Below the pieces are notes generated by a model. It saw only the letters and a program-made list of their open reading frames with translations, did not search any database and had not been told where the DNA came from. DNA of 64,000 nucleotides from Acinetobacter guerrae (lineage in GTDB: Bacteria; Pseudomonadota; Gammaproteobacteria; Pseudomonadales; Moraxellaceae). The stretch is taken from contig NZ_LXGN01000012.1 of assembly GCF_009372255.1 (NCBI RefSeq), positions 1 through 64,000 on the forward strand. The letters are read 5' to 3'. The first letter of the stretch is position 1. Every line of letters starts with the position of its first letter. The position numbers and the translations under genes were made by a program. Positions 29,472-39,824 of the stretch are shown in pieces.

Positions 29472-29510
29472 TAGTTTGATGCTGAAATAATTTGACAAAT
29501 TTTAAATATA

Positions 29511-29545
29511 AAATGCCCGAGATTAGATGGTCTCGGGCATTTTTG
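29511..29545. terminator. Bidirectional terminator between tyrB and dld
   Basis: A perfect 12-bp stem (29511-29522 with 29531-29542, 8-base loop) is followed by T's on the plus strand. It separates the converging tyrB and lld transcripts. Confidence 0.85.
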
Positions 29546-29599
29546 TATACATAATTTTCTGAGCAAGATAAATGAGCATCAGGATTTTACAGGAGTCAG

Positions 29600-31312
29600 C
29601 TAGCGAGACAGCTTGCTTTTGCCCCAATATTTAAGTTTAGAGGTATGTCCAATTCCGACATTAAAGCTATTGGTCGGATCGAGCTTTTGATAAAAATTGG
29701 CCAATGCTGGTTTGGCGATATATAAATGTCCGACATTATGTTCTGCTGGATATTCTGCTCGACGTGCATCGAGTAATGTCCACATCTGATGTTCCATTGC
29801 TAAAGGATCGACCCCTTTTTTGACAATATAGTCCTGATGAAACACATGGCAGAAAAAATGCCCATAATACAGTTTATGTAAAATTTTCTGTTCCATGTCA
29901 GTAGGAAGTTGTTCGACCCAGTCTCGATCGTTACGGCGCAGGGCAATATCTAGCGCAACAATATCTTCTACTTCGCCACGATGGGTATCACGATAACGTA
30001 TCGCAGCACCCGCGATGGCAAATCGATGCAAAAAGGCTTTGCGACCTTCTTCCTCATCACATAAAAAATAAGCCCCTGTAGGATGCACAGCAAAATATTC
30101 TTTTAGAAATTGCGCTGTCTGATCTTTACTATTATTTTCCACTCGTAAAATCAAATGATGCTCATAATGATCCCGAAATTCTGTCATGCGTTTAGGTAAA
30201 TGATTGGGCAAAAAGAAAGTCAACGCTTGTAATAAATGATCTGTAAGTCCTTTTATTTTAAATTTTTCCAAAAAACCATCCGCCTTATCTTTTAAAGCAA
30301 AGGCTTTAGGGACATTTACGGTGCCAAATTTTTCAATAAATAAGAACGTGTCTTTGCCATACTTTTCACCAATACGATATGCATCACGGTGAATATATTC
30401 ACCTGCAATGGGTAAGCTCGGCAATGAGGTGAGTAAATAACGCCGAATCGCAGTCAGATCATTGGCATCATTACTGCCAATATAGAACACATCACTGGCC
30501 ACTTTTTCATAGGTATCCAGACGTACTGCAAATACACAGACTTTTCCAGCCGAGCCTGAGGCTTCAAATAAACGTGAAGGATCTGCATTAAAACGCGCAG
30601 GACTATCTGCATCCACCTGTGTCACATCATGCGCATAACGATGATCGGATGCCTGACGCGTTGCATCATCCTGAATATCACGATGCTGATATTGCTGCTG
30701 CTCTAATCGACTCAGAATTTCTTCAGGAGTTTCACCTAAATCAATACCTAAATGATTGATCAGACGTAACTGTCCTTGATCATCAACCTGTGCATAGAGT
30801 GCTAGCTCAGTATAGGCTGGCCCACGTCGTACCAATGCCCCGCCTGAATTATTACACACGCCACCTAACACCGATGCGCCGATACAGGAAGAACCAATGA
30901 CCGAATGCGGTTCTCGGTTGAAAGGCTTTAGAGTCTGTTCTAAACGATCAAGTGTTGCACCAGGTAAGCACACCACCTGCTGACCATCATGAAGCACCTG
31001 TATGCCTTTTAAACGGCGAGTACTGATCATAATCACAGGACGATCATAATCCTCGCCATAAGGCGTCGAGCCGCCTGTCAGTCCTGTATTGGCCGCCTGC
31101 ATAATCACAATACAATTTGCTGCAATACTGACTTGCAATACCTGCCATTGTTCCAGCAAAGTTCCTGGACACACCACAGCCAACACTTTGCCTTCACCAA
31201 ATCGATGCCCTTGACGATATTGCCGAGTATGTCGATCATCAGTGAGCACATAGGCTTTACCCACTAACTTTTGTAGTTGTGACAATACATTCGGATCAAC
31301 ATGGGACAGCAT
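29600..31312 (-). CDS. dld: Quinone-dependent D-lactate dehydrogenase Dld
   Basis: This 570-residue FAD membrane-associated enzyme oxidises D-lactate to pyruvate. The N-terminal FAD-binding PCMH domain has NTGLTGGSTPYG and CNNSGGALVRRGPAYTEL, then the membrane-binding Dld domain of the E. coli type (ENNSKDQTAQFLKEYF). The ATG at 31312 is 6 bases past AAGGAG; an ATG directly abutting AAGGAG is in frame two codons earlier and seems too close. It is the last gene of the lld operon, 20 bases after lldD. Confidence 0.92.
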   Translation of the reverse strand: MLSHVDPNVLSQLQKLVGKAYVLTDDRHTRQYRQGHRFGEGKVLAVVCPGTLLEQWQVLQVSIAANCIVIMQAANTGLTGGSTPYGEDYDRPVIMISTRRLKGIQVLHDGQQVVCLPGATLDRLEQTLKPFNREPHSVIGSSCIGASVLGGVCNNSGGALVRRGPAYTELALYAQVDDQGQLRLINHLGIDLGETPEEILSRLEQQQYQHRDIQDDATRQASDHRYAHDVTQVDADSPARFNADPSRLFEASGSAGKVCVFAVRLDTYEKVASDVFYIGSNDANDLTAIRRYLLTSLPSLPIAGEYIHRDAYRIGEKYGKDTFLFIEKFGTVNVPKAFALKDKADGFLEKFKIKGLTDHLLQALTFFLPNHLPKRMTEFRDHYEHHLILRVENNSKDQTAQFLKEYFAVHPTGAYFLCDEEEGRKAFLHRFAIAGAAIRYRDTHRGEVEDIVALDIALRRNDRDWVEQLPTDMEQKILHKLYYGHFFCHVFHQDYIVKKGVDPLAMEHQMWTLLDARRAEYPAEHNVGHLYIAKPALANFYQKLDPTNSFNVGIGHTSKLKYWGKSKLSR

Positions 31313-31332
31313 GGACATCTCCTTGCAGCAAC

Positions 31333-32487
31333 TTAAGCTTGAATCAATTTATTGACGCGTACCAAACAATCCGCATTAATATCAGCAATACTTTTTGCGC
31401 CTGTTAAGGTCATGGCAACACGCATTTCTTTATCAATGAGCTCCAACAGATGACTCACGCCCTGTCCACCTGCCGCAGCAAGTGCATAAATAAAGGCTCG
31501 ACCCAACATCACACTATCTGCGCCCAAAGCTAACATGCGCACCACATCCAGACCATTGCGAATACCCGAATCGGCCAGAATGGTCAGATCACCTTTAACT
31601 GCATCGGCAATGGCAGGTAATGCACGAGCAGAGGACATCACACCATCGAGCTGACGCCCACCATGATTAGACACCACAATACCATCTGCACCAAAACGTA
31701 CCGCATCTTTGGCATCTTCTGGGTCTAAAATGCCTTTGATCACCATTGGTCCATCCCAAAATTCACGGATCCATTCCAGATCTTTCCAAGAAATTGAAGG
31801 ATCAAAATTGGTACCTAACCAACCAATATAATCTTCTAGTCCTGTCGGCTTACCTAAATATTTGGAAATATTGCCCAGATCATGTGGACGTCCTAACAAA
31901 CCGACATCCCATGCCCACTGCGGATGCGTCACGGCTTGCAAATAACGGCGCATGGCAGCATTTGGGCCACTCATACCTGAATGTGCATCGCGATAGCGTG
32001 CGCCCGGTACAGGCATGTCTACAGTAAAGATTAATGTTGAACAACCCGCTGCTTTGGCGCGTTCTAATGCATTGCGCATAAAACCTCGGTCACGCAAGAC
32101 ATAGAGCTGAAACCACATTGGACGACCAATTGCGGGGGTGACTTCTTCAATCGGACAAACAGAAACGGTCGAAAGCGTAAAGGGGATGCCCTTTTTATCG
32201 GCTGCAACCGCAGCCTGTACTTCACCACGACGCGCATACATTCCCGTTAAACCGACTGGTGACAAGGCCACAGGCATCGACAGCGTTTCATTAAACAGTT
32301 TGGTTTCCAGACTTAAACTGGACATATCGTTCAACACACGTTGTCTTAATGCAATTTGAGATAAATCTTCAACATTACGTTTCAATGTGTATTCTGCGTA
32401 AGCCCCGCCATCGATGTAATGAAATAAAAAAGGAGGCAAACGACGACGTGCCGCCTCACGATAATCATTTGAAGAAGAAATAATCAT
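31333..32487 (-). CDS. lldD: FMN-dependent L-lactate dehydrogenase LldD
   Basis: This 384-residue flavoenzyme oxidises L-lactate to pyruvate at the inner membrane, reducing quinone. It is of the alpha-hydroxyacid oxidase family, with the active-site segment [12 protein letters not shown] (catalytic His) and the FMN-binding [19 protein letters not shown]. Length and N-terminal [20 protein letters not shown] match LldD. It overlaps the lldR stop by 4 bases. Confidence 0.95.
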   Translation of the reverse strand: MIISSSNDYREAARRRLPPFLFHYIDGGAYAEYTLKRNVEDLSQIALRQRVLNDMSSLSLETKLFNETLSMPVALSPVGLTGMYARRGEVQAAVAADKKGIPFTLSTVSVCPIEEVTPAIGRPMWFQLYVLRDRGFMRNALERAKAAGCSTLIFTVDMPVPGARYRDAHSGMSGPNAAMRRYLQAVTHPQWAWDVGLLGRPHDLGNISKYLGKPTGLEDYIGWLGTNFDPSISWKDLEWIREFWDGPMVIKGILDPEDAKDAVRFGADGIVVSNHGGRQLDGVMSSARALPAIADAVKGDLTILADSGIRNGLDVVRMLALGADSVMLGRAFIYALAAAGGQGVSHLLELIDKEMRVAMTLTGAKSIADINADCLVRVNKLIQA

Positions 32488-33236
32488 GTTGGATCAATCC
32501 TGTTTAAACGTGTAGCACGTTTCTGGCGAGCTTCGTCTTCATCCAGAGAACGTACATGATCGATGACAAATTCTATATGGCCACACACTGCATCTCGTGC
32601 TGCCTGAGCGTCTTTACGGTCAATTGCATCCATCACCTGAAAATGCTGATCACTCAGTAAATCGGCACTAATTGGATGTTCATAGACTTTTTTACGCCCT
32701 AAAAAGACGTTGTATTGCAATAAATCAAATAAACTGCGCATCATTTGAATCAGCACCACGTTATGAGATGCTTCGGCAATCGCCAAGTGAAAATTGGCAT
32801 CGGCAACTGCCGCTGCTGCCGAATCACCATGTGCCTGATGCCGTGCTATTTCATCAAAATACTGATGGATCTTGGCGCGATCAGCCTCGGTTGAACGCAA
32901 AGCAGCATACCAAGCTGTCCCGCCTTCAAGTACCAAACGCGATTCCTGTACATCAAAACGATAATGTGGATCGTCCAGCATCAAATGGCTAATCGGTTCA
33001 ACAATCAACTGCTGCGACCATGTTTCAGGTAGCTGTTGAATATAAGTACCATCCCCACGACGACTGGATAAAATTCCCAGACTAATCAATTGCTGAATCG
33101 CTTCACGTAGCGATGGACGCGAGATCCCCAAACTGGTCGCGAGTTGACGCTCGGCAGGCAACCGATCTCCTTGTTTGAGATTACGCTGCTCAATAAGCGT
33201 CTGTAACTTCTGTACCACCTGATCAGAGACTCGCAT
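32484..33236 (-). CDS. lldR: GntR-family lactate regulator LldR
   Basis: This 250-residue FadR-subfamily regulator has an N-terminal winged helix (about 1-70, [20 protein letters not shown]) and a helical FCD effector domain. It represses the lld genes in the absence of lactate. Two matching palindromic operators lie before lldP. It sits between lldP and lldD, in the lldPRD order. Confidence 0.9.
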   Translation of the reverse strand: MRVSDQVVQKLQTLIEQRNLKQGDRLPAERQLATSLGISRPSLREAIQQLISLGILSSRRGDGTYIQQLPETWSQQLIVEPISHLMLDDPHYRFDVQESRLVLEGGTAWYAALRSTEADRAKIHQYFDEIARHQAHGDSAAAAVADANFHLAIAEASHNVVLIQMMRSLFDLLQYNVFLGRKKVYEHPISADLLSDQHFQVMDAIDRKDAQAARDAVCGHIEFVIDHVRSLDEDEARQKRATRLNRIDPT

Positions 33237-33255
33237 TATTTTTCCTTCAATTTCG

Positions 33256-34911
33256 CTAAGGAATCATCCAAGGTACAATATAAGCCTGTACCGTCACGAT
33301 GATCCCCACAAAGATGGTAAATATGATGCTATGTTTTACGGTAAAACGGAACAAATCTGATTCTTTTCCAACTAATCCTACTGCTGCACAAGCAATGGCA
33401 ATCGATTGCGGTGAAATCATTTTTCCTGTGACCCCACCACTGGTATTTGCCGCAACCAGTAATACCTCTGGAATCCCAATTTGCTGTGCCGTCGTCGCCT
33501 GCAATGCTGAAAATAGCGCATTGGATGACGTATCTGATCCCGTCAGGAACACGCCCAACCAACCAAGGAATGGCGAGAAGAATGTAAATGCATGACCTGT
33601 ATGTGACAATGCCAATGCTAAAGTTGCGGATAAACCCGAATAGTTGGCAATAAACGCAAATGCCAATACCATACCAATTGAATAAATCGGAACTTTTAGT
33701 TCATTTAGGGTTTCAGCAAAAGTACATACTGCTTGTTTAGCACTCATCTTTAACAAGATGATTGTGATAATCCCTGCAATAAAAATGGCGGTTCCTGTTG
33801 CTGAAAACCAGTCAAATTTATAAATCGCATCATAAGGCGTATGTTCAGCCACAATTGGCGGCATTTTTTCAACCAATCGATGTAAAGCAGGAACTTCTAT
33901 TTTAAAAATCCAGTGTTCCAGTGCACCGCCTTTAACAAATAAATCTTTAAAAGGTTTGATGCTCCACAACGTTACCATCGCAGTTAAAATCGCAAACGGC
34001 GACCAAGCTTTGGCTATTTGTGCAAAAGAATATTGAGTTACAGGCGCTGTTTGTTGGTCTAATTTTTCTGCTTCTGCAAAACGGAAAATATGTTTCGGCT
34101 GCCAGACTTTGAACAACAAAGTTAAACTAATCAATGAAGCAATTGCCGCTGTAATATCAGGCAATTCTGGCCCAATAAAGTTTGAAGTCAAATATTGAGC
34201 AATGGCAAAAGAACCACCACCCACAATTACCGCAGGCCAAGTTTCTTTGACACCACGCCAGCCATCCATAATTGCCATGATCCAGAACAATACGATGATG
34301 ACTAAAAAAGGTAACTGACGACCCACCATCTGACTGATTTCCATGGTATCCACCCCAGAAACCTGCCCTGCGACAATAATCGGAATACCCATCGCACCAA
34401 AGGCAACAGGCGCCGTATTCACAATCAAGCAAAGACCCGCAGCATACAAGGGTTTAAAACCAAGCCCCATCAGTAAAGCAGCAGTAATCGCCACGGGTGC
34501 ACCAAAACCCGCAGCCCCTTCCAGAAAAGTACCAAAAGCAAAGCCAACCAATAACATTTGTAATCGCTGATCTTCCGTAATTGAAAGGATACTGGAACGA
34601 ATAATGTCAAACTGACCCGTTTTGACCGAAATTTTATACAGGAATACTGCGCCCAAAATAATCCATGCAATCGGCCACAAACCGTAAAAAAAACCATAAA
34701 TGAGCGAAGCAAATGCCATCGCAGCTGGCATTTGATAAAAGAACAACGCAATAGCCAGTGCAATCATCACTGTTAAAGTCGCAGCGATACTGCCCTTTAG
34801 ACGAAAAACCGCCAAAGCCAAAAAGAAAAAGATAATCGGAATCAAGGCAATAAGACTAGAAAGCCAAAGATTGCCAAGTGGATCATAAACTTGCTGCCAA
34901 ACATTGAGCAT
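33256..34911 (-). CDS. lldP: L-lactate permease LldP
   Basis: This 551-residue inner-membrane lactate:H+ symporter has about 12-14 hydrophobic segments and the N-terminal [20 protein letters not shown] like E. coli LldP, which has the same length. I use the ATG at 34911, six bases past AAGGAG. In-frame ATGs at 34917, abutting AAGGAG, and 34938 are alternatives. It leads lldPRD-dld, and in Acinetobacter marks one border of the capsule locus. Confidence 0.93.
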   Translation of the reverse strand: MLNVWQQVYDPLGNLWLSSLIALIPIIFFFLALAVFRLKGSIAATLTVMIALAIALFFYQMPAAMAFASLIYGFFYGLWPIAWIILGAVFLYKISVKTGQFDIIRSSILSITEDQRLQMLLVGFAFGTFLEGAAGFGAPVAITAALLMGLGFKPLYAAGLCLIVNTAPVAFGAMGIPIIVAGQVSGVDTMEISQMVGRQLPFLVIIVLFWIMAIMDGWRGVKETWPAVIVGGGSFAIAQYLTSNFIGPELPDITAAIASLISLTLLFKVWQPKHIFRFAEAEKLDQQTAPVTQYSFAQIAKAWSPFAILTAMVTLWSIKPFKDLFVKGGALEHWIFKIEVPALHRLVEKMPPIVAEHTPYDAIYKFDWFSATGTAIFIAGIITIILLKMSAKQAVCTFAETLNELKVPIYSIGMVLAFAFIANYSGLSATLALALSHTGHAFTFFSPFLGWLGVFLTGSDTSSNALFSALQATTAQQIGIPEVLLVAANTSGGVTGKMISPQSIAIACAAVGLVGKESDLFRFTVKHSIIFTIFVGIIVTVQAYIVPWMIP

Positions 34912-34978
34912 TGTCATCTCCTTGAAATGCTGCCACATATTTGCTTGATATGAATTATCAAAATTCAGTATTTATTAT

Positions 34979-34999
34979 AAAATTGGTAATACCAATTTT
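34979..34999. promoter_or_regulatory. LldR operator O1
   Basis: A perfect 10+1+10 palindrome with core ATTGGTAATACCAAT, centre 34989, about 78 bp upstream of the lldP ATG. It matches the TNGTNNNACNA pattern of LldR/FadR-family operators. Confidence 0.8.
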
Positions 35000-35083
35000 A
35001 GTTAAAGCAAAAAATAGAGAAGTGAAACATAAACAAATGCATCTTAAATAACCCAATTAAACATTTCAAGCCATCCAAATGGC

Positions 35084-35104
35084 AATATTGGTAATACCAA
35101 TATT
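35084..35104. promoter_or_regulatory. LldR operator O2
   Basis: A second perfect 10+1+10 palindrome with the same 15-base core, centre 35094. It lies exactly 105 bp from O1, a whole number of helical turns, compatible with looping. Confidence 0.8.
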
Positions 35105-35387
35105 AAAATATGATAAAATAAAGGACTTAGCGGGTATGTCTTATTTTCATCATACGACTAAAGTTTTAGATCACTCATATGCGTCAATGAGAAATCATTT
35201 TGAAAAGTATTGTTTGAGACAAAACGCCGTTTCTTTTCTTTGCCAAATCTCGTATAAAGCCAGACTTACCCATAATCAGCTTTTCTTTTAGATAAAATCC
35301 TTCTTACAAGGATTGACGAATCATGAGGATCAGTAGATTCTTGCAATAGAAAGCTAGCCAATCTGTTCGGTGTAAAGGAAATGACAG

Positions 35388-36287
35388 GTGTTCGATTTAG
35401 ATAGCCGTTTACTGAATATTTTTTATCATATTTATAAATCCAAAAGTGTTTCGATGGCAGCAGATGCGATTGGCGTGAGTCAACCCACGATTAGTAATGG
35501 CTTGGTCAAAATTCGTCAACATTTTGATGATCCGCTATTTTTACGTGTGGGAAATGAAATGATTCCAACCGAACTGGCCAAGCAGATTTTTCCATTGGTC
35601 AGTGAAGTCATCAATAAAGTCGAGAGTATTAATAATTTTAGTCTTCACTTTGAACCTTCTAAATCTGACATGGTGCTTACACTTGCCATGACCGATGTAT
35701 CGCATCTGGTACTTTTACCCAAAATTTCCAATTTTTTGGCACAAAGTGCGCCACAAGTTCGCATTAATGTCCGTCCGATCAGTCTGGAAACCAGTTACCA
35801 AATGGCCAATGGTGAGATTGATATGGCGATTGGTTTTTTACCACAACTTGAAGATGGCTTTTATCAACAAAAACTATTTTCACAGCGCTATGTGGTCATT
35901 TCACGTAAAGATCACCCACGTATTAACGCGCAGAACTTTACGATCGAAGATTATATGCGCGAACTACATATCGATATTGATACGGGTGTAGGGCATTATC
36001 AAATTGAAAATGCTTTGCAAAACAGTGGCGTGAAGCGTGATATTTTGATTCGCCTACCGAGCTATCTGGGTGTCGGCTTGATGGTACAGGAAACCGATGC
36101 GATTGCAACGGTACCTTATTATTTAAGTAAAGTACTGTTATCACGTGATAATTTACAAATTTTGGATGCGCCTGTCGATTTTCCAACGTATAGCATCAAA
36201 CAACACTGGCATATGTGTTGTCATCATAAAACCAGCCATCAATGGTTTCGTAAATCTTGCTATGAAATTTTTAAAAATATGTCCTGA
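35388..36287 (+). CDS. LysR-family regulator of unknown target
   Basis: This 299-residue LysR protein has an N-terminal helix-turn-helix (about 17-42, SMAADAIGVSQPTISNGLVK) and an effector domain. The start is GTG at 35388 with AAAGGAA upstream. It resembles the salR-like protein in branch and layout but is clearly different. It stands between lldP and pgm, where Acinetobacter K loci often have nothing. Its partner genes are unknown. Confidence 0.7.
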   Translation: MFDLDSRLLNIFYHIYKSKSVSMAADAIGVSQPTISNGLVKIRQHFDDPLFLRVGNEMIPTELAKQIFPLVSEVINKVESINNFSLHFEPSKSDMVLTLAMTDVSHLVLLPKISNFLAQSAPQVRINVRPISLETSYQMANGEIDMAIGFLPQLEDGFYQQKLFSQRYVVISRKDHPRINAQNFTIEDYMRELHIDIDTGVGHYQIENALQNSGVKRDILIRLPSYLGVGLMVQETDAIATVPYYLSKVLLSRDNLQILDAPVDFPTYSIKQHWHMCCHHKTSHQWFRKSCYEIFKNMS

Positions 36288-36380
36288 TTTTTAATATTCT
36301 TGAGTGAATGACATTCATCCTATGTGAGTTGAATCATGTAAGCGTTCTTATTTGCAACTCGGATTTTAACCAAACTTCTG

Positions 36381-36386
36381 TATAAT
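36381..36386 (+). promoter_or_regulatory. -10 element of the pgm promoter
   Basis: TATAAT, a perfect -10 hexamer, lies 35 bases upstream of the pgm ATG, giving a short leader. I cannot fix a -35 hexamer: TTGCAA at 36352-36357 is too far (23-base gap). Confidence 0.5.
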
Positions 36387-36421
36387 CATTTCACAAATTT
36401 TTAACGCTAATTATTCTAGAA

Positions 36422-37789
36422 ATGACGACACTGACTTGCTTTAAAGCCTATGATATCCGAGGCAAACTCGGCACTGAACTCAATGAAGATATTGCCTATA
36501 ACATTGGTCGTGCTTATGGACAGATCTATCAACCTAAAACGATTGTGATTGGTTGCGATATTCGTTTAAGTAGTGAAGGCTTAAAGCAAGCCACCATTCG
36601 CGGTTTAAACGATGCAGGCGTGAATGTACTGGATTTAGGAATGACAGGTACCGAAGAAGTTTACTTTGCTGCATTCCATCTAGATGTACAAGGCGGTATT
36701 GAGGTTACGGCAAGCCACAACCCGATGGACTATAACGGCATGAAACTGGTCCGTGAAAATGCCCGCCCAATTAGTGCTGATACAGGTTTAAAAGACATCC
36801 AAGCTTTGGCAGAATCTGGTCAATTTACAGAGGTCGCGGTTACAGGAACAACCAGTCACTACAATATTCTGCCTGAGTTTGTAGATCACCTGATGAGCTA
36901 TATTGATCCAGCAAAAATCAAACCATTAAAACTGGTGGTCAATGCAGGCAACGGTGCAGCAGGTCACGTGATTGATGCGATTGAAGAAAAATTTAAAACG
37001 CTGAATGTCCCTGTTGAATTTATTAAAATTCATCACGAAGCAGATGGCACTTTCCCCAATGGCATTCCTAATCCTATTTTAATTGAAAACCGTGATAGCA
37101 CCCGTGATGCAGTGCTTAAACATGGGGCAAATCTAGGCATCGCCTGGGATGGCGACTTCGACCGTTGTTTTCTATTCGATGAAAAAGGGCAATTTATTGA
37201 AGGCTATTATATCGTCGGTCTGTTAGCTCAAGCCTTTTTGATTAAACAATCGGGTGAAAAAATCGTGCATGATCCACGCTTGGTCTGGAACACTTTAGAT
37301 ATTGTCGAAAAATATCAGGGCGAAGCTGTACAGTCCAAATCTGGACATGCTTTTATTAAAGATGTGATGCGCGAACACAATGCAGTCTATGGCGGTGAAA
37401 TGAGTGCACACCATTACTTCCGTGACTTTGCTTATTGTGATAGTGGCATGATTCCATGGTTACTCACCATTGCGCTGCTGTCTGAAACAGGTCAATCACT
37501 TTCAACCTTAGTCGAGAATATGATTGCGAAGTTTCCATGTAGTGGTGAAATTAACTTCAAAGTGGCAGATACGCAAATCACTATTCAGAAGCTATTTGAT
37601 CATTATGCAGCGCAAAATCCACAAATCGACCGTACTGATGGTGTCAGTTTAGATTTCGGTATTTGGCGTTTTAATGTGCGTGCTTCTAATACCGAACCTT
37701 TACTGCGTTTGAATATCGAGAGTCGCGGTGATCAGGCTCGTCCAATGCAAGATTATGTCGATGAGTTAACAACACTCATTCAGGCTTAA
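36422..37789 (+). CDS. pgm: Phosphomannomutase/phosphoglucomutase
   Basis: This 455-residue alpha-D-phosphohexomutase interconverts sugar 6- and 1-phosphates, providing glucose-1-phosphate for GalU and RmlA or mannose-1-phosphate. The phosphoserine motif [11 protein letters not shown], the metal-binding DGDFDR and the C-terminal [10 protein letters not shown] are intact. In Acinetobacter K loci pgm is the lldP-proximal gene. It converges with pgt1. Confidence 0.92.
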   Translation: MTTLTCFKAYDIRGKLGTELNEDIAYNIGRAYGQIYQPKTIVIGCDIRLSSEGLKQATIRGLNDAGVNVLDLGMTGTEEVYFAAFHLDVQGGIEVTASHNPMDYNGMKLVRENARPISADTGLKDIQALAESGQFTEVAVTGTTSHYNILPEFVDHLMSYIDPAKIKPLKLVVNAGNGAAGHVIDAIEEKFKTLNVPVEFIKIHHEADGTFPNGIPNPILIENRDSTRDAVLKHGANLGIAWDGDFDRCFLFDEKGQFIEGYYIVGLLAQAFLIKQSGEKIVHDPRLVWNTLDIVEKYQGEAVQSKSGHAFIKDVMREHNAVYGGEMSAHHYFRDFAYCDSGMIPWLLTIALLSETGQSLSTLVENMIAKFPCSGEINFKVADTQITIQKLFDHYAAQNPQIDRTDGVSLDFGIWRFNVRASNTEPLLRLNIESRGDQARPMQDYVDELTTLIQA

Positions 37790-37802
37790 ATGACCGCATT
37801 AA

Positions 37803-37836
37803 AATACGGCTGAGATTACTCGATCTCAGCCGTATT
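37803..37836. terminator. Hairpin between pgm and pgt1
   Basis: A perfect 14-bp stem (37803-37816 with 37823-37836, 6-base loop) overlaps the pgt1 stop codon. On the minus strand TTTT follows; on the plus strand the tail is weak. Confidence 0.65.
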
Positions 37837-39729
37837 GTCTGTCGTTAGACTTAAACCATAAAGATAATTTTCACCCGATAAAGTATCTTGATTGATATTT
37901 TTATACTGCTCTAAAAGTTGTTTGGCATCATGCTTACACTCAGAAGCTGGCATCAAAAATTTAGGGTGAATCACCGCATAACAACCCGATAAGCGCCGCA
38001 TAAAATGATAATATGGAGAAAGCGGCAATCCTGCGACCTGTAGCAATTTGGGTGCCACGAAACTGCTTGGAACCGACTCCTGCTGTAACACTTTTTTCTG
38101 AATTGGAAAATTACTCCATATCGCCAAAGGCGTTTGATAGTTCTTTAAAGCAGTACGCTCTGGGTCATTTTTAAAATAATGATATTCATCATAAACGCCC
38201 TGCAAATTTGGCAAATGATCGCCAAAAACCAGCAAAATTGTGGGTTGTTTTAAGGTTTTTAAATACGCAGTCAATTCTGATAATTTCTGATCTGCTCGTG
38301 CAACTCCAGCCGTATAAGTACTTAGTTTTCGTTGGTTGATCTCTGAAAGCGTTTTGCTGAACTTCAATTGTTGTTTGCCATAACGATCATCATTGTACAT
38401 TGGATGATTTTCAACCGTAATCGCATAGATAAACTTGGGCTGATCCCCTTGCTGCAAAACTTTTTTAATATTTTCGTAAATCAGCACATCAGTCGCCCAC
38501 CCTCCTGCGTTAAATATCTGAGGTCGTTTTTCCTGCGAAACCATATTCTCTAGAGAAATAAATTGTTGAAAGCCCAAAGCAGGATAGACCTTATTACGAT
38601 TGTAGTAGTATCCATAATTATTGTGCATGGCAATGGTTTGATATCCCAAACCATCCAGATAAAAGGGTAACGCATAAATCGGACGTTTCACTTTAGACAC
38701 ATACAATAATTCATTGGGAAAAAATGCCGTGTTTAAACTGGTCAATACCTCAAATTCAACATTGGCTGTCCCACCGCCAAATGAAGGAGAAATCAATTGC
38801 GATACCTGATTTTTCTGGAAAAAAGGCAATAAATTACGTCCTAAAGCCTGATCTAGATGTCGCGGATCCCAAAAGGATTCTTGCATAATAATCACGATAT
38901 TGGGTTTTATTGCATCATCAGCCAAAGTACCCTTAATTTCTGGATTTTGATGCAAAATATCTTGTATCACCTGCTCAGATACTTGCGCACGGGGCAATAA
39001 TCGATCTGTTACCTGATCGAGTATTTTAGAAATATAAAATGTACTAAAACCATAGTTTTGAATTTTACGATAATCTCCAACCCAGTCATTTCGTGTATTG
39101 GGAAAATCTGCGAGTTGATTACAAATGGCGGGACGATCTTCACGCTGACAAGCCCCTGTCGGATTCATAATAAAATTGAGATATATCAGACTGCTACTGA
39201 TAAAAAAGAAAATAATCGTGTTCGGAACATAACTATGTATCGTTGTTTTTTCTTCTTTTCTGATTGCAATCACCAATACCACAAGGAACAGTGCAATTAA
39301 AATAAAGAAAATCAGTTGTAATGACCACGGAGAAGCCTTCATCGCCTCTGGTAATAAAAACACATCTTCTGGACTGAGATTACTCAATAAATACTGTTGC
39401 TTTTTCTGATTAATAAAATTCAGAAACATCACAAAAATTTGACTTAAAATCAGCGCAGTATATTTGCGTCCAGTCGCAATAAAAAAAAGCTGAATAATGG
39501 CGTAATTAAATAAAACTGCAAATAAAACTTTGTTATAGCCAATGTATAAATAAAACTTTTTAAGTGTAAATGCATCGCCCCAGCCAATGTAGACACCAAT
39601 ACATGCAGATAAAAAAGCAACGCCAATAAACAGCAATTGCTGGCGTAAAAAATACATAGGCAGATCTGGGAGAAATACAACGAAACGCCATTTTAGCATA
39701 AATTCAGAAATGGCTTGGTAAATTGGCAT
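37816..39729 (-). CDS. pgt1: Phosphoglycerol transferase-like membrane sulfatase (LtaS family)
   Basis: This 637-residue protein has about five membrane segments (first ~200 residues) and a C-terminal alkaline-phosphatase/sulfatase-fold domain facing the periplasm. The nucleophile region is SPSFGGGTANVEFE, with Thr as the likely catalytic residue, and the metal-binding VFGDHLPN lies later. A homologue, pgt1, occurs in this position in some Acinetobacter K loci. It may transfer phosphoglycerol or a similar group to an exported polymer. A weak ribosome site leaves the exact start uncertain. Confidence 0.75.
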   Translation of the reverse strand: MPIYQAISEFMLKWRFVVFLPDLPMYFLRQQLLFIGVAFLSACIGVYIGWGDAFTLKKFYLYIGYNKVLFAVLFNYAIIQLFFIATGRKYTALILSQIFVMFLNFINQKKQQYLLSNLSPEDVFLLPEAMKASPWSLQLIFFILIALFLVVLVIAIRKEEKTTIHSYVPNTIIFFFISSSLIYLNFIMNPTGACQREDRPAICNQLADFPNTRNDWVGDYRKIQNYGFSTFYISKILDQVTDRLLPRAQVSEQVIQDILHQNPEIKGTLADDAIKPNIVIIMQESFWDPRHLDQALGRNLLPFFQKNQVSQLISPSFGGGTANVEFEVLTSLNTAFFPNELLYVSKVKRPIYALPFYLDGLGYQTIAMHNNYGYYYNRNKVYPALGFQQFISLENMVSQEKRPQIFNAGGWATDVLIYENIKKVLQQGDQPKFIYAITVENHPMYNDDRYGKQQLKFSKTLSEINQRKLSTYTAGVARADQKLSELTAYLKTLKQPTILLVFGDHLPNLQGVYDEYHYFKNDPERTALKNYQTPLAIWSNFPIQKKVLQQESVPSSFVAPKLLQVAGLPLSPYYHFMRRLSGCYAVIHPKFLMPASECKHDAKQLLEQYKNINQDTLSGENYLYGLSLTTDNTAEIE

Positions 39730-39824
39730 TTCAAGCTGACATCAAAAAGCAGCCCTAAAGCTGCTTTTATAAATTTAAAATTATTTAAATTAAATCAATA
39801 TTTTATACCGACTTAGATCTAATA

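Larger units (their letters stand above)
34912..35387. other. lldP-LysR intergenic control region
   Basis: These 476 bases between divergent genes carry two LldR-type operators, listed separately. A plus-strand open frame at 35079-35291 overlaps the second operator and is probably not a gene. No hairpin terminator is seen. Confidence 0.6.

Noticed and set aside
35079..35291. Open frame of 70 codons between lldP and the LysR gene
   Set aside because: It starts within the LldR O2 operator and shows no recognisable protein features.
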